Assembly: GCA_003210775.1 (NCBI GenBank)
Contig: QCUI01000007.1
Span: 1-56,711, forward strand
Length of the DNA stretch: 56,711 nucleotides
Direction of reading: 5' to 3'
Origin: Synechococcus sp. AG-679-A04
GTDB lineage: Bacteria > Cyanobacteriota > Cyanobacteriia > PCC-6307 > Cyanobiaceae
The first letter of the stretch is position 1, and each line of letters begins with the position of its first letter. The position numbers and the translations under genes are program-made. The notes beneath the pieces are model-generated. The model had not been told where the DNA came from. It searched no databases and was given only the letters and a program-made list of their open reading frames with translations. Shown here piece after piece: positions 28,324 through 39,671 of this stretch.

Positions 28324-30360
28324 TCAGCTCTGGCCCACCAGCTTCTGTCGCAGCTTCTTGATCCTGTCGCGAAGGTTTGCAGCCTCCTCGAAATCGAGCT
28401 TCTTGGCCGCCTCTTTCATCTTGACTTCAAGCTGGTCGATCAGCTCGGGCAAGGCCTCGAGAGCCATGCCATAGGAGTCATTCTCTAAGGCCTGCACAGC
28501 TTTACCGGCCACCTGCACCAGATCGGCATCGGGGCCATCGCTCTTGAGTTTCCTGGAGAGCTCCAAAAACGAAAGGATCGAATTGCTGGCTTTTTTACCT
28601 GCCGCCGTCGGCACAATTCCGTGCTTTTCGTTGTGGGCATGCTGAATTTTGCGCCGGCGTTCGGTTTCCTCGATCGCCTTGGCCATCGAATCGGTCATGT
28701 TGTCCGCGTAGAGCAAAGCCACGCCCTCCACATGGCGTGCTGCACGACCCATGGTCTGAATCAAAGAACGCTGCGCTCGCAGAAAGCCTTCTTTATCGGC
28801 ATCCAGAATCGCCACCAGGCTCACCTCGGGCAAATCAAGGCCTTCACGCAGCAGGTTCACACCCACCAGCACGTCGTACTCACCCAGGCGCAGGTCCTGA
28901 ATTATCTCGATCCGCTCAATCGAATGAATCTCTGAGTGCAGATAGCGCACCCTCACTTTGTTTTCAGCCAAGTAATCCGTGAGGTCTTCGGCCATACGCT
29001 TGGTCAGCGTGGTCACCAACACCCGCTGCTGCTTCTCGGCCCGCGTTCGGATCTCTCCCAGCAAGTCATCAATCTGACCCGTCGTGGGCCTCACTTCCAC
29101 AATCGGATCGAGCACTCCTGTGGGACGGATGACCTGCTCCGCCACATGGCCATCACTCACTTTCACTTCCCAATCACCGGGCGTGGCACTGACAAACACG
29201 GTCTGGCGCGCCTTGGTCCAGAACTCTTCGCCTTTCAGCGGCCGGTTGTCGGCTGCGCTGGGTAGACGGAAGCCGTGATCGATCAACACCTTCTTGCGGG
29301 CCTGATCGCCGTTGTACATGGCCTGAAGCTGTGAACAGGTGACATGGCTCTCATCCACGATCAACAGCCAATCGTCTGGAAAGTAATCAATCAGGCATTC
29401 CGGGGCTGAACCCGGTTCACGTCCTGCCAGATGACGGGCATAGTTCTCAACACCATTGCAATAGCCCACCTGCTGCAGCATCTCTAGGTCGTAGGTGGTG
29501 CGTTGCTCCAAGCGCTGAGCTTCCAGCAGCTTGCCTTCGGTTTGCAAGAACTCCAGCTGTTCCTTGAGCTCGAACCGAATATCTTTAATTGCCGAGTCCA
29601 AACGATCCTTCGGCGTCACGAAGTGCTTGGCCGGATAGATATTGATGGTTTCGAGACTCTGCAGGATTTCGCCTGTGGTGGGGTCGACATAGCGGATCGC
29701 TTCCACCTCATCACCAAACAGCTCCACCCGCACCAGACGGTCTTCGTAAGCAGGCCCGATTTCCAGCACATCACCCTTGACGCGAAAGCGACCGCGAGTG
29801 ATGTCCATGTCGTTGCGGCTGTACTGGTTATTCACCAACTCGCGCAAAGAGCCTCGTAGATCAAGAGACTCACCAACCCGAAACTGTACGGATGCTTTGA
29901 GGTATTCGCTGGGAATTCCCAGGCCGTAGATGCAACTGATTGAAGCCACCACAATCACATCGCGGCGTTCAAATAAAGATCGCGTGGCCGAGTGACGCAG
30001 CATGTCGATCTCTTCATTGATCGATGCTGTTTTTGCGATATAAGTATCACTCACCGGTACATACGCTTCCGGCTGGTAATAGTCGTAATAGGAGATGAAA
30101 TACTCCACAGCATTGTTGGGAAAGAATTCCCTCAGCTCATTGCAAAGCTGTGCCGCCAGGGTCTTGTTGTGAGCCAACACCAGAGCAGGACGACCCGTCT
30201 CAGCGATGACATTGGCCATCGTGAACGTCTTGCCCGTACCGGTCGCACCCAGAAGGGTCTGATATCGACTGCCACCATTCACTCCCTCCACCAGTTGAGT
30301 GATCGCCGTCGGCTGATCACCTTTGGGGGTGTAGGGCGCAGTCAGGTCGTAGGCAGGCAT
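28324..30360 (-). CDS. uvrB: excinuclease ABC subunit UvrB
   Basis: 678 residues from ATG at 30360 ([19 protein letters not shown]); the frame is open upstream to 30456 but without homology. UvrB is the DNA-damage-verifying helicase-like subunit of nucleotide excision repair. Visible: Walker [15 protein letters not shown] near 40, the beta-hairpin [12 protein letters not shown], helicase motif [30 protein letters not shown] and the C-terminal UVR coiled coil [21 protein letters not shown] that binds UvrC. It converges on lysC with 15 bp between. Confidence 0.97.
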   Translation of the reverse strand: MPAYDLTAPYTPKGDQPTAITQLVEGVNGGSRYQTLLGATGTGKTFTMANVIAETGRPALVLAHNKTLAAQLCNELREFFPNNAVEYFISYYDYYQPEAYVPVSDTYIAKTASINEEIDMLRHSATRSLFERRDVIVVASISCIYGLGIPSEYLKASVQFRVGESLDLRGSLRELVNNQYSRNDMDITRGRFRVKGDVLEIGPAYEDRLVRVELFGDEVEAIRYVDPTTGEILQSLETINIYPAKHFVTPKDRLDSAIKDIRFELKEQLEFLQTEGKLLEAQRLEQRTTYDLEMLQQVGYCNGVENYARHLAGREPGSAPECLIDYFPDDWLLIVDESHVTCSQLQAMYNGDQARKKVLIDHGFRLPSAADNRPLKGEEFWTKARQTVFVSATPGDWEVKVSDGHVAEQVIRPTGVLDPIVEVRPTTGQIDDLLGEIRTRAEKQQRVLVTTLTKRMAEDLTDYLAENKVRVRYLHSEIHSIERIEIIQDLRLGEYDVLVGVNLLREGLDLPEVSLVAILDADKEGFLRAQRSLIQTMGRAARHVEGVALLYADNMTDSMAKAIEETERRRKIQHAHNEKHGIVPTAAGKKASNSILSFLELSRKLKSDGPDADLVQVAGKAVQALENDSYGMALEALPELIDQLEVKMKEAAKKLDFEEAANLRDRIKKLRQKLVGQS

Positions 30361-30433
30361 GGTCCTCGCGCTTTGAACCCTGAACGGGGCACCCACGTTA
30401 CGGGGCCCATTAGGGCGCGCGTGTCCGCAGCAA

Positions 30434-31210
30434 TTAGACCCGGCTGGGGACCTCACTGCCTAACGCTTCACGCAGTCCACGCACCACAGCGACCATGGCC
30501 AGCTCATCATCGAGGCGGTTCACCGCGGAGCCAACGCCCACACCTGCTGCGCCAGCTGCGATCGCCATCGGCACGGTGACAGCTGAAAGACCAGATGCAC
30601 ACAGCACCGGTGCAGTCTCACCGGCGTGCTGCAGAGCAGCGCTGATGCTATGAGCCGCGGCCAGAGTGGGGGCAGCCTTTTCAATCAAACCAAGGCTGCC
30701 GGCGCTGAAGGGTTTGGCACTGGTGCCACCCTCGGTCTGGATCAGATCGGCACCGGCCGCCACCAGATCCACTGCCAGCTGTTCCTGCTGATCCATCGGC
30801 AACACATGCGGAACGGTGACGCTCAACACCACCTCAGGCAGCAAGCCGCGAGTGCGGCGTGTGAGATCCAGAACCTCCTCAGCTCCGAAGATGCGCCCCT
30901 GGGGATAAAAGGCATCAAAGTTTCCTATCTCCACCATTGCGGCTCCTGCCGCCACAGCGGCCGGAAACTGCTCGGGTTCCACAGACGACACGCACACCGG
31001 CAGGCCACCGGAGGCCTCAACCGCCAGTTTCACCAGTTCGGCATCACAGGCCACATCAATCAGATCCGCACCACCCAATCCAGCGGCGCGGGAAACGCGA
31101 GCGACAGAGTCTGCATTGAAGTTCATCAGACCGGCGATCACCTTCAGCGAGCAACGCTGTTCCAGGCTGCGGCGGAGAGCAGCAGGCAGCAGAGAAAGGC
31201 GGGACATCAA
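30434..31210 (-). CDS. ycf23: Ycf23-family protein (DUF561)
   Basis: 258 residues. An uncharacterised cyanobacterial and red-algal-plastid TIM-barrel family. Visible signatures are [68 protein letters not shown] and [21 protein letters not shown], the last like a phosphate-binding loop of a TIM barrel enzyme. The substrate is unknown. It is transcribed divergently from tilS. Confidence 0.9.
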   Translation of the reverse strand: MMSRLSLLPAALRRSLEQRCSLKVIAGLMNFNADSVARVSRAAGLGGADLIDVACDAELVKLAVEASGGLPVCVSSVEPEQFPAAVAAGAAMVEIGNFDAFYPQGRIFGAEEVLDLTRRTRGLLPEVVLSVTVPHVLPMDQQEQLAVDLVAAGADLIQTEGGTSAKPFSAGSLGLIEKAAPTLAAAHSISAALQHAGETAPVLCASGLSAVTVPMAIAAGAAGVGVGSAVNRLDDELAMVAVVRGLREALGSEVPSRV

Positions 31211-31282
31211 GCTCTGACATCAGATGAGTTCATTCTCCCACCGCACGAACGGGCAGGATCGAAGCAACATTCACCCAGAGCA

Positions 31283-32302
31283 ATGACAGCCGGCAAGCCT
31301 TGGCTGAACTGGCACGACAGACTTCACCGCCGACTTCTGCTGAATCCCCAACTGCTGCCCAAGAGGGCGACACTTCTGCTGGCAATTTCCGGCGGTCAGG
31401 ACTCGATGGCTCTGCTCGGGCTGCTGAGGGATCTGTCCAGTCGACATCACTGGACCCTGCAGCTTTGGCATGGAGACCACGGCTGGCATCCAGGGTCCGC
31501 ACGCATTGCCAGCGATTTGGCCAGTTGGTGCCAGACGCAACAGCTGCCGCTTCTGGTCCGCACCAGCACATTCAGTACCACCGGCAGCGAAGCGAAAGCC
31601 CGTGCATGGCGTTACTCCGAGCTCCAGCAGGCCTGTGAGCAGCTCAACCTCAACAGCACTGCCAACCGTTGCCACACGGTCGTGACCGGACACACCGCCA
31701 GCGACCGAGCCGAATCGCTGCTGTTGCAACTCAGCCGTGGAACGGATCTGACCGGGCTGGGCAACCTGCGTTGGCAGCGCCCCCTGAATGCCGCGGCAAC
31801 GAATGACATTCGCCTCGTCCGTCCACTGCTGCACTTCAGCCGTGACGACACAGCCGCCATCTGCCAGGACCTGCAACTGCCGATCTGGACAGACCCGAGC
31901 AACAGCGATTCACGTTTCGATCGCAACCGCATCCGTCAGGAGGTCCTACCGGTGCTGGAGGCACTGCACCCCGGCTGCAGCAGGCGCATGGCTGAGCTGA
32001 GCGAGCGAGTGTCCCAGGTGCAGGACACCCAGAGCGCACTGGTGAATCTGAGTCTGGAGAACCTGAAACGACCAGATGGCGCCTTGAAACGATCGCCACT
32101 GCTAAAACTCCCCGGTTCAGCAAGACGACTGCTCTTGCATGGATGGCTGCAGGGCCAGGGCATGCCAGCACTGTCGGCCCGACAGCTGGAGGAACTGAGC
32201 ACTGCCATCGGTCCAAGCCAACCGCCTGGTGAGCGTCATCTGGCAGGTCAGAAGCGACTCCACTGGTGCCGAAACTGGGTACAACTGGAAGACAGGAGCT
32301 GA
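31283..32302 (+). CDS. tilS: tRNA(Ile)-lysidine synthase
   Basis: 339 residues from ATG at 31283 (MTAGKPWLNWHDRL); the upstream open frame to 30626 is antisense to ycf23. TilS attaches lysine to C34 of the tRNA-Ile CAU anticodon. The PP-loop ATP site SGGQDS is at 36-41, and the RNRIRQEVLP motif and HTASDRAESLLLQLSRG (usually GHTxxDxxE) are present. The 339-residue size is at the short end of TilS, lacking a C-terminal extension. Confidence 0.95.
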   Translation: MTAGKPWLNWHDRLHRRLLLNPQLLPKRATLLLAISGGQDSMALLGLLRDLSSRHHWTLQLWHGDHGWHPGSARIASDLASWCQTQQLPLLVRTSTFSTTGSEAKARAWRYSELQQACEQLNLNSTANRCHTVVTGHTASDRAESLLLQLSRGTDLTGLGNLRWQRPLNAAATNDIRLVRPLLHFSRDDTAAICQDLQLPIWTDPSNSDSRFDRNRIRQEVLPVLEALHPGCSRRMAELSERVSQVQDTQSALVNLSLENLKRPDGALKRSPLLKLPGSARRLLLHGWLQGQGMPALSARQLEELSTAIGPSQPPGERHLAGQKRLHWCRNWVQLEDRS

Positions 32303-32308
32303 ACCCAC

Positions 32309-33178
32309 TTGGACGGCGACTTCCAGAACAACTATCTCGCCGCTGAACAGGCCTATGCCGCAGGCGACTTCCAGGCGGCGCGCAGCCTTGTTCTGACTCT
32401 GCTCGATCAATTGGAGCCGCTTCCAGCAAGCAAGAGTGAGCAGGACACAGCACTGGCCTGGCGTGCCTTCGTGGCTCTACTCGCTGGCCATATTCACCTG
32501 TATGGCCTCAACGAAATGGGTGAGGCGCGCAGCTATTACGAGCTGGTCCTGGCCAGCAACCCCCAGGACACATTGCAAGACTTAGCTGAGCAAGGGCTTG
32601 AACGATCCTGGCAGGGCCAGACCTTTGAAATCAAAGCTGAGCCAACGTCTGCAGCTCCAGCCAATCCAATCACTGAGCCCTCGCCGGTCGCTGAGTCTTC
32701 AGGCCTGATTCGTGATCCCTTTCTGAAGCAATCTCCCGACTCGATCCAAGCGGATCAGCCAGAGACTGCTCCACCACCATCAACAGCAACCCCCTGGCTG
32801 ACGGAGTCGCCGCCCAAGCAACCAGTCATCTCAAATACAGCCATCTCAAATACAGCAATCGAGCACAAGGCTCTCGCCAAAACACAGGCGGACCTAAGCA
32901 ATGTCGAGGATTATGTGGCTGTTGAGGTGCTTGCCATTCCCGGAGATGAATCCCCACCGCTGGAGATGGATCCGATGGAGATCAATCAGATGGAGCGCCC
33001 CAAGGCCGAATGCCAAGAGGACCCACTGGTCAAGCAGGCACTGAAGCAACGTCTGGAAGCGGGCAGGCTGCGCATCAAGCTGCCCGATCAACCAGTGACT
33101 TCATCCCAAGTTGATGCAGGCAGCTTTTCAGCGACCGGAAAATGGTCATGGCTTCTGGCGGCCTTACGCCGCAGCTGA
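32309..33178 (+). CDS. TPR-like cyanobacterial hypothetical protein
   Basis: 289 residues from TTG at 32309, with AGGAG 10 bases upstream. The N-terminal 110 residues are helical and repeat-like (YLAAEQAYAAGDFQAARSLV and EARSYYELVLASNPQDTLQDL), consistent with two or three TPR units. The remainder is Pro/Glu/Ser-rich and probably disordered, with a C-terminal basic patch (LKQRLEAGRLRIKLP). It carries a 15-bp tandem duplication at 32827-32856. Its last 15 bp overlap the convergent rnj gene. Function unknown; protein-protein scaffolding is a reasonable guess. Confidence 0.75.
   Translation: MDGDFQNNYLAAEQAYAAGDFQAARSLVLTLLDQLEPLPASKSEQDTALAWRAFVALLAGHIHLYGLNEMGEARSYYELVLASNPQDTLQDLAEQGLERSWQGQTFEIKAEPTSAAPANPITEPSPVAESSGLIRDPFLKQSPDSIQADQPETAPPPSTATPWLTESPPKQPVISNTAISNTAIEHKALAKTQADLSNVEDYVAVEVLAIPGDESPPLEMDPMEINQMERPKAECQEDPLVKQALKQRLEAGRLRIKLPDQPVTSSQVDAGSFSATGKWSWLLAALRRS
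32827..32856 (+). repeat. 15-bp perfect tandem duplication
   Basis: CATCTCAAATACAGC occurs twice head to tail (32827-32841, 32842-32856), giving the protein repeat ISNTA-ISNTA. It keeps the frame and lies in the disordered part of the TPR-like protein, so it is probably a recent slippage event. Confidence 0.97.
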
Positions 33179-35227
33179 GCGGCGGCGACGGGTACGGCCA
33201 GCGGGCATGTCCTGATCAACTGATGGAGCTGCAGCGGCGGGCGCAGGCTCTTTGGCGGGTGCGGGTGCTGGTGCTTTAGAAGCTGCGGCCACAGGTTCCT
33301 TTGCTGGAGCCGACTTGGCCTCAACAGCAGCTGAACGAGTTGTCGTGATCACCCTCGCTGGAGTGGCTTCCCGGTTGCGGTCTCGACCACCGTCACGGCC
33401 TCCTCCATGCCGACCAGTTCCATTGCCACCCACGTGGCGACCACCTCGTCCACGGGGCGCTGGACGGTCATCGGGCTCTGAGTCCGCACGACCTTTGTAA
33501 ACCGGTGTTCCTGCCGGTGCGGGCTGCACCAGACAGAGGATCAAGGGCTCCACCTGGAGTTCACGGCGCATTCGGCGGCTGAGACCGACCTCCACCTCCC
33601 GCTGCACACCCATCCAGTCGACCTCTGGGGCCGCGCCACCGGTGTTGCGGGTGAGCTGCTTCCAGCGGTTCTCGAGCACCCACTTGATTTCACGTTCCGT
33701 CCACAACGACATCTTGCGGGCATCGGCAGTCGTGACGACACCGCGAAGATTCACACGAGGCGGAGCCGCCATAGCGCCATCGGTGCTGATCGCAGCCAGG
33801 ATCGTGACGATGCCATCTTCCGCGAGTTGCTGACGCTCCTTGAGCACGCGGGCATCAACAATGCCGTTACGCGACTGATCAAGCAGCTCGATACCAGCCT
33901 TCACGGGGTCCGACTTGGTGATTGAGTCTGCGGTGAGCTCAACAACATCGCCGTTATCAATGATCAGGGTGTTGTCCTCTGGAACGCCCATGGAATGACC
34001 TGTTCTGGCATGACGCACCAACATGCGGTGCTCACCGTGAACGGGCACGAAAAACTTCGGACGGGTGAGCGCCAGCATCAGCTTCTGGTCCTCCTGGAAG
34101 CCATGGCCAGAGACGTGAATACCTTCGCCTTTGCCGTACACCACCTTGGCGCCGAGAATCATCAGCCGGTCGATCGTGTTCACCACGGAGATGGTGTTTC
34201 CGGGAATCGGGCTCGCAGAGAAAATGATCGTGTCGGAGCTCTTGACTCTCACCTGCGGGTGTTCACCACGGGAGATACGGCTCAGCGCTGCAAGAGGCTC
34301 ACCCTGGCTGCCGGTCATCAGCAGCAGTGTCTCGCGATCGGAGACATTGTTGATCTGCTTGATCGGCACAAACAGTTCATCGGGAGCACGCATGTAACCC
34401 AGCTCGCGGGCCTTGGCGATCACGTTGAGCATGGAGCGACCCAGCAAGCCAACCTTGCGGCCGTTCTTAAGAGCAAGCTCAAGGATCATCGACACACGAT
34501 GAATTGAACTGGCAAAGGTGGTGACGATCACACGCCCCTCGGCCTCGGCGATATGACGGTCAAGGTTGGAGAACACAGACCGCTCGGGAGGGCAGAAACC
34601 TGGCACCTCGGCATTGGTGGAATCGCTGAACAAGCAGAGAACTCCCTTGTCGCCATGGTGAGCAAGACGAGCTAGATCGAAGTGCTCACCGTCAACAGGG
34701 GTGTGATCGAACTTGAAGTCGCCTGTGAAAATGATGGTTCCCACCGGAGTGGAGATGGCCAGCGAAAAGCTGTCAGCCATCGAGTGGGTGTTGCGGATGA
34801 ACTCCACTGAGAAGTGCTGACCCAGCTTCACCACATCGCGAGGACCGACGGTCTGGAGGGTGGTGCGATCGGCGACGCCCGCCTCATCCATCTTTCCGGT
34901 GAGCATCGACAGAGCCAGACGAGGCCCGTAGATCACTGGGATGTTGAAGTGCTTGAGATGGTGGGCGATGCCACCGATGTGGTCTTCATGCCCGTGGGTG
35001 ACGATCATGCCGCGGATGCGGTTCTGGTTCTCGCGCAGGAAGCTGGTATCGGGCAGCACCACGTTCACGCCGTGCATGCCATCGCTGGGGAAAGCGAGGC
35101 CGGCATCAACCAGCATCAGGTCATCGCCGTATTCGAAAACGCAGGTGTTCTTGCCGATTTCATGCAGTCCTCCAAGAGGAATCACTCTCAGAGTGGGTTG
35201 CTTGGTTTGGGCAGTTGTGACGGTCAT
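33164..35227 (-). CDS. rnj: ribonuclease J with disordered C-terminal tail
   Basis: 687 residues versus about 550 for common RNase J. It is a metallo-beta-lactamase/beta-CASP ribonuclease with endo- and 5'-exonuclease activity in mRNA and rRNA turnover. The zinc site HGHEDH is at 78-83 (HxHxDH), and SMADSFSLAI and later beta-CASP motifs (FVPVHGEHRMLVRHA) are present. The final 110 residues are Gly/Arg-rich then Ala/Pro/Lys-rich and end with RTRRRRSAAA, as in cyanobacterial and plastid RNase J, possibly RNA-binding or a scaffold contact. dapA ends 68 bp upstream on the same strand. Confidence 0.95.
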   Translation of the reverse strand: MTVTTAQTKQPTLRVIPLGGLHEIGKNTCVFEYGDDLMLVDAGLAFPSDGMHGVNVVLPDTSFLRENQNRIRGMIVTHGHEDHIGGIAHHLKHFNIPVIYGPRLALSMLTGKMDEAGVADRTTLQTVGPRDVVKLGQHFSVEFIRNTHSMADSFSLAISTPVGTIIFTGDFKFDHTPVDGEHFDLARLAHHGDKGVLCLFSDSTNAEVPGFCPPERSVFSNLDRHIAEAEGRVIVTTFASSIHRVSMILELALKNGRKVGLLGRSMLNVIAKARELGYMRAPDELFVPIKQINNVSDRETLLLMTGSQGEPLAALSRISRGEHPQVRVKSSDTIIFSASPIPGNTISVVNTIDRLMILGAKVVYGKGEGIHVSGHGFQEDQKLMLALTRPKFFVPVHGEHRMLVRHARTGHSMGVPEDNTLIIDNGDVVELTADSITKSDPVKAGIELLDQSRNGIVDARVLKERQQLAEDGIVTILAAISTDGAMAAPPRVNLRGVVTTADARKMSLWTEREIKWVLENRWKQLTRNTGGAAPEVDWMGVQREVEVGLSRRMRRELQVEPLILCLVQPAPAGTPVYKGRADSEPDDRPAPRGRGGRHVGGNGTGRHGGGRDGGRDRNREATPARVITTTRSAAVEAKSAPAKEPVAAASKAPAPAPAKEPAPAAAAPSVDQDMPAGRTRRRRSAAA

Positions 35228-35294
35228 GGGATCGCTTGCGTATGGAAAAAATCAATCAGGGAGGCGCACATCAGCGCTGTCAGCAGCCTTGGCG

Positions 35295-36203
35295 TCAAGT
35301 CTGACGCAGGGCATCAAGGGCTTCGGAGAGGGCAGCGCGCATGGCGGGCTCCAGCGGAATGAGGGGAAGTCGGGTAGCACCCACCGGCCAGCCGCTCAAC
35401 TCGAGAGCTGCCTTAACCGGAATGGGATTGGTGGTGGCAAACAGGGCCTTGAACAGAGGCAACAACTGCTCATGCTGTGAAAGAGCGACAGCGTTTTGAC
35501 CAGCCAGATAAGCCTCGATCATGTTGCGCAGTCGGCGCCCCACCACATGGCTGGCCACGCTCACAACGCCTACGGCGCCCACCGAGAGCATCGGCAGTGT
35601 GAGGGCGTCATCACCGCTGTAGATCGCCAGACGATGACCGCAGGCCTGTCGTAACTGGGAGACTTCTTCCGTGGTTCCACTGGCGGCCTTGAAGCTCACT
35701 ACGTTGGCGCAATTCATCAACCTGGCAACTGTTGCCGGCTGCATGTTGCAACCTGTCCTGCCGGGAATGTTGTAGATCATCAGCGGCAGGTCAGACGCAG
35801 CCTCCGCAATGGCGCGGAAATGGGCTTCCATCCCGTCCTGAGGGGGTTTGTTGTAGTAGGGCACCACCACAAGAGCACCATCAGCGCCAGCTGCTGCTGC
35901 CTCGCGGGTGGCCTCTACTGCCTCACGCGTGCAGTTACTGCCGGTTCCCGCCAGCACATGCACGCCAGGGCCAACCGCCTGCCGCACAGCCTCGAACATC
36001 TTCAGTTGCTCGCTCCAACTGAGGGTGGGGGATTCTCCCGTGGTGCCGCACACCACGAGGCCTTCCGATCCTTCATCCACAAGGTGACGTGCCAGACGAC
36101 CGGCAAGCGCCAGATCCACACCGCCCTCGGCATCGAAAGGTGTGACCATGGCCGTTACTAAACGGCCGAAAGGAGTGGGAGAAAGTTCTGCAGCGGTGCT
36201 CAT
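35295..36203 (-). CDS. dapA: 4-hydroxy-tetrahydrodipicolinate synthase
   Basis: 302 residues. It condenses pyruvate and aspartate semialdehyde, the first committed step of lysine and diaminopimelate synthesis. The TIM-barrel catalytic residues are visible: TT at 54-55 in [11 protein letters not shown], Tyr144 in IYNIPGRTG and Schiff-base Lys172 in VVSFKAASG. It lies 5 bp after asd, whose product makes its substrate, so the two are one operon. Confidence 0.96.
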   Translation of the reverse strand: MSTAAELSPTPFGRLVTAMVTPFDAEGGVDLALAGRLARHLVDEGSEGLVVCGTTGESPTLSWSEQLKMFEAVRQAVGPGVHVLAGTGSNCTREAVEATREAAAAGADGALVVVPYYNKPPQDGMEAHFRAIAEAASDLPLMIYNIPGRTGCNMQPATVARLMNCANVVSFKAASGTTEEVSQLRQACGHRLAIYSGDDALTLPMLSVGAVGVVSVASHVVGRRLRNMIEAYLAGQNAVALSQHEQLLPLFKALFATTNPIPVKAALELSGWPVGATRLPLIPLEPAMRAALSEALDALRQT

Positions 36204-36208
36204 GGCGT

Positions 36209-37279
36209 TCAGGCGGCGGGCAACAGCAGTTCAGCGATCTGGATGGCATTGAGAGCGGCGCCTTTGCGAATCTGATCTCCACAAAGCCAGAACTCAAGTG
36301 CGTTCTCTTCGCTGATGTCCTGTCGGATCCTCCCCACAACCACCGGATCACGACCGGTCACGTCTGTCGGCATGGGAAAGCGATTGCTAGCAGGGTCCTC
36401 AAGCAGTTCCACCCCCGGGGCAGATGCGAGCAGCTCGCGGGCTTCCTTCACTGGAAAAGGCTCAGTGAATTCCACATTGACTGCTTCTGAATGGGCGCGC
36501 AGGACAGGCACCCGTACACACGTTGCTGTGAAGCGAAGCTGCGGCAAAGCCATGATTTTTCGGGTTTCATGAACCATCTTCATTTCCTCCTCGCAGTAAC
36601 TGTTGGACTGCAATGGTGAGTTGTGCAGAAAAAGGTTGAAGGCCAGCGAGTGGGGGAGAACCTCACTGTTGGGCGTGCCGCCATCGAGCACCACACGGGA
36701 GAGATCCTTGAGTTCCTCCATGGCCCGGGCCCCGGCACCACTCGCTGACTGATAGGTGCTGACAACCACCCGTTGGATCGGACGCTTCGCAGCAAGTGGC
36801 GCCAAAGCCAGCGTGAGCAGGATCGTGGTGCAATTGGGGTTGGCAATCACACCGTTGTGCTCAGCAGCAGCCTGCGGATTGACCTCAGGAACCACCAGGG
36901 GAACGCCTTCTTCCATGCGGAAGGCACTGGAGTTATCCACCATCACAGCACCAGCGGAAACAATCGCTTCACGCCATTGGCGCGACACCGAACCGCCAGC
37001 GGACGCCAGCACCAGGTCGACGCCCTGAAAGGAAGACTCGCAGACTTCCTCAACCGTGATCGTCTGTCCGTTCCATTGACAAACCTGCCCAGCGGAACGG
37101 GCAGAGGCCAACAGACGCAGCTCACTAACAGGAAAGTTGCGTTCCTCAAGCAGCTGAAGCAATTCCTGCCCCACCGCACCACTGGCACCTAGGACGGCCA
37201 CCGTCAGAGGTCGATTCGGTAACGAGTGAACGGGGGTCAAACGGACTGGGACACAGATACAGATGGACAGGTGGTGCAA
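36209..37279 (-). CDS. asd: aspartate-semialdehyde dehydrogenase
   Basis: 356 residues from ATG at 37279; a TTG at 37240 would give 343 residues and brings the Rossmann loop [18 protein letters not shown] closer to the start, so the true start is unsettled. It reduces aspartyl phosphate using NADPH. The active-site Cys is in ANPNCTTI at 147-152, and QTS-like SASGAGARA and the catalytic-region [11 protein letters not shown] are present. It supplies dapA, the next gene, and needs the product of lysC at 26506. Confidence 0.94.
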   Translation of the reverse strand: MHHLSICICVPVRLTPVHSLPNRPLTVAVLGASGAVGQELLQLLEERNFPVSELRLLASARSAGQVCQWNGQTITVEEVCESSFQGVDLVLASAGGSVSRQWREAIVSAGAVMVDNSSAFRMEEGVPLVVPEVNPQAAAEHNGVIANPNCTTILLTLALAPLAAKRPIQRVVVSTYQSASGAGARAMEELKDLSRVVLDGGTPNSEVLPHSLAFNLFLHNSPLQSNSYCEEEMKMVHETRKIMALPQLRFTATCVRVPVLRAHSEAVNVEFTEPFPVKEARELLASAPGVELLEDPASNRFPMPTDVTGRDPVVVGRIRQDISEENALEFWLCGDQIRKGAALNAIQIAELLLPAA

Positions 37280-37406
37280 CCACCGGCTGCAACGACCCTG
37301 AACACTTGAAGCCAGGGTGTGGCTTTTCCTACAAAGCAGCTTACGCGGGGGTGATGGTCAGGCACTTAATTAATGTGTTGGGCTGCTTGTACCTGCGACC
37401 CAGCCG

Positions 37407-38852
37407 ATGAGTGCCGCCAGCCTGAAGGTTTCCACCTCCTCCCGTCCCGGCAGCCGAGTGGCTGTGGAGGTCGCTGTTCCTGCGGAACGCTGTGAGGCCA
37501 GTTACGAGGAAGCGATCAAGCGGCTGAGCCGCAGTGTCAATCTGCCGGGATTCCGCAAAGGCAAGATTCCCCGCACCGTTCTGGTGCAACAGCTAGGCGC
37601 TCTAAGGATCCGCGCCACAGCGCTGGAAACGCTGGTTGACAGCGTTTGGCGCGATGCCCTCGAACAGGAAACGATCGAAGCTCTCGGCCAGCCCGAACTG
37701 AGCGGCGGCTTCGATGAACTGCTGGAGAGCTTCAAACCGGGCGAAGGCCTCACGGTGACGCTCGAAACCGATGTGGCTCCGACACCGAAGCTGAAGAGCA
37801 CGAAGGGTCTGAAGGCCGAGGCTGAGAGCGTCAGCTACGACCCTGCCCGCGTTGACGAAATGCTCGAGGACTCACGGCGTCAGCTGGCCACCGTGGTTCC
37901 TGTGGAAGGACGCAAGGCGGAGAAGGGAGATATCGCTGTTGTGGGATTCAAGGGCATCTACAGCGATGACGGCAGTGAGATCGAGGGCGGCAGCGCCGAT
38001 TCCATGGATGTGGACCTCGAGCATGGCCGCATGATTCCCGGCTTCATTGAAGGCGTAGTGGGCATGGCCGTCGGCGACAGCAAGACCGTGGACTGCACAT
38101 TTCCCGAGGACTATCCCAAGGAGGATGCACGCGGCCGCAAGGCCAGCTTTGAGATCGAGCTGAAGGACCTCAAGACCCGCGAGTTGCCTGAACTCAACGA
38201 CGAGTTCGCCAAGCAGGCCAGCGAACAAGAGTCCCTGGCCGATCTGCGCAGCGACCTTGAACAACGTCTCAAGGATGACGCCGAGCGCCGCGCACGCAGC
38301 AACCGGCACGACGCCCTGCTGGGGGCACTGGTGGAACAGCTGGAGGTTGAGCTTCCCGAAAGCCTGATCCAGCAGGAGGTTCGCAATCTGGTGGAACAGA
38401 CCGCTGGACAATTTGCTCAGCAGGGGATGGATGTGAAATCTCTGTTCACTCCCGAACTGGTCCGCAACCTGATGGACTCCTCACGCCCTGAAGCCGAGGA
38501 GCGCCTGCGCCGAAGCCTTGCTCTAACAGCTCTGGCAGAGAGTGAAAAGCTCACTGTTGAGGACAGTGACATTGACGCCAAGCTCGAGGATGTGAAGCAA
38601 CAACTGTCCGGCGAGCGCGACATCGACCCCGAGCGTCTTCGTCAGGCCGTGCTGGACGATCTCCTTCAGGACAAGCTCCTGGGTTGGCTGGAAGACAACA
38701 GCACCGTGACCGACAAGGCTCCTGAAGACTCTGGGAAAGACGACAACGGAGCCACCAAGCAGGCCGCGGCCAAGAGCGGCAAAACCACAGACAAGAAAAA
38801 AACAACCAAGCCGAAAAGCACCAAGAAAGAAGGTGATGGCGCCGAAGCCTGA
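37407..38852 (+). CDS. tig: trigger factor
   Basis: 481 residues. It is the ribosome-bound chaperone and peptidyl-prolyl isomerase. The ribosome-binding loop [11 protein letters not shown] starts at 48, and the FKBP-type domain runs around [15 protein letters not shown] to [15 protein letters not shown]. The C-terminal tail is Lys-rich ([15 protein letters not shown]) and disordered. It is the first gene of a tig-clpP-clpX run, a common arrangement that links nascent-chain folding and degradation. Divergent from asd with a 127-bp gap. Confidence 0.97.
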   Translation: MSAASLKVSTSSRPGSRVAVEVAVPAERCEASYEEAIKRLSRSVNLPGFRKGKIPRTVLVQQLGALRIRATALETLVDSVWRDALEQETIEALGQPELSGGFDELLESFKPGEGLTVTLETDVAPTPKLKSTKGLKAEAESVSYDPARVDEMLEDSRRQLATVVPVEGRKAEKGDIAVVGFKGIYSDDGSEIEGGSADSMDVDLEHGRMIPGFIEGVVGMAVGDSKTVDCTFPEDYPKEDARGRKASFEIELKDLKTRELPELNDEFAKQASEQESLADLRSDLEQRLKDDAERRARSNRHDALLGALVEQLEVELPESLIQQEVRNLVEQTAGQFAQQGMDVKSLFTPELVRNLMDSSRPEAEERLRRSLALTALAESEKLTVEDSDIDAKLEDVKQQLSGERDIDPERLRQAVLDDLLQDKLLGWLEDNSTVTDKAPEDSGKDDNGATKQAAAKSGKTTDKKKTTKPKSTKKEGDGAEA

Positions 38853-38893
38853 TCCGCAGCCATAGATTGCATGCAAAGCCTGCCCGCCGCCGA

Positions 38894-39583
38894 GTGATCG
38901 ACGACCTCAGCCACCATCCGATTCAGAACCGCTGGCGGGGAATTCAGCCTGTCTCGCAGCATCCGCAGGCGGCGCCTGGGGTGCTGCCGACGGTGGTTGA
39001 ACAGTCCGGTCGAGGTGACCGCGCATTCGATATTTATTCGAGATTGTTGCGCGAGCGGATCATTTTTCTTGGCACCGGGGTTGATGACCAGGTCGCCGAC
39101 GCTCTTGTGGCTCAGCTGCTTTTCCTTGAAGCCGAGGATCCCGAGAAAGATATTCAGATCTACATCAACTCCCCAGGCGGTTCAGTGACTGCCGGTCTGG
39201 CGATCTACGACACCATGCAGCAGGTGGCGCCCGACGTTGTCACCATCTGCTATGGCCTTGCAGCGTCAATGGGCGCCTTCCTTCTTTCGGGCGGCGCCAA
39301 GGGCAAGCGATTGGCTCTTCCTAATGCTCGGATCATGATCCACCAGCCGCTTGGTGGTGCCCAGGGACAAGCTGTTGATATTGAAATCCAGGCCAAGGAA
39401 ATCCTGTTTCTCAAACAGACGCTCAACGGTCTGATGGCTGATCACACAGGCCAGCCACTGGACAAGATCGCCGAAGACACGGACCGGGACAACTTCATGT
39501 CTCCCGCCGAAGCTGTTGATTACGGCTTGATCGATCGCGTTGTGGACAGTTTCGGAGACGGAGAAATCGTTACGGAGGGCTGA
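38894..39583 (+). CDS. clpP: ATP-dependent Clp protease proteolytic subunit
   Basis: 229 residues from GTG at 38894; an ATG at 38867 would add nine residues and cannot be excluded. It forms the heptameric serine protease ring served by ClpX or ClpC. The catalytic triad is Ser125 (GLAASMGAF), His150 ([10 protein letters not shown]) and Asp199 (DTDRDN). It has an N-terminal extension of about 30 residues before the [12 protein letters not shown] core, as in cyanobacterial ClpP paralogues. It lies between tig and clpX. Confidence 0.94.
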   Translation: MIDDLSHHPIQNRWRGIQPVSQHPQAAPGVLPTVVEQSGRGDRAFDIYSRLLRERIIFLGTGVDDQVADALVAQLLFLEAEDPEKDIQIYINSPGGSVTAGLAIYDTMQQVAPDVVTICYGLAASMGAFLLSGGAKGKRLALPNARIMIHQPLGGAQGQAVDIEIQAKEILFLKQTLNGLMADHTGQPLDKIAEDTDRDNFMSPAEAVDYGLIDRVVDSFGDGEIVTEG

Positions 39584-39671
39584 CATCAGCCCGTTCTGTC
39601 GCGATCCTCAGTACCTGGGTTGAGATCTTTCCGATCCTGATCTGTGTTCCGACTGACCTGCGAAGCGCCCG

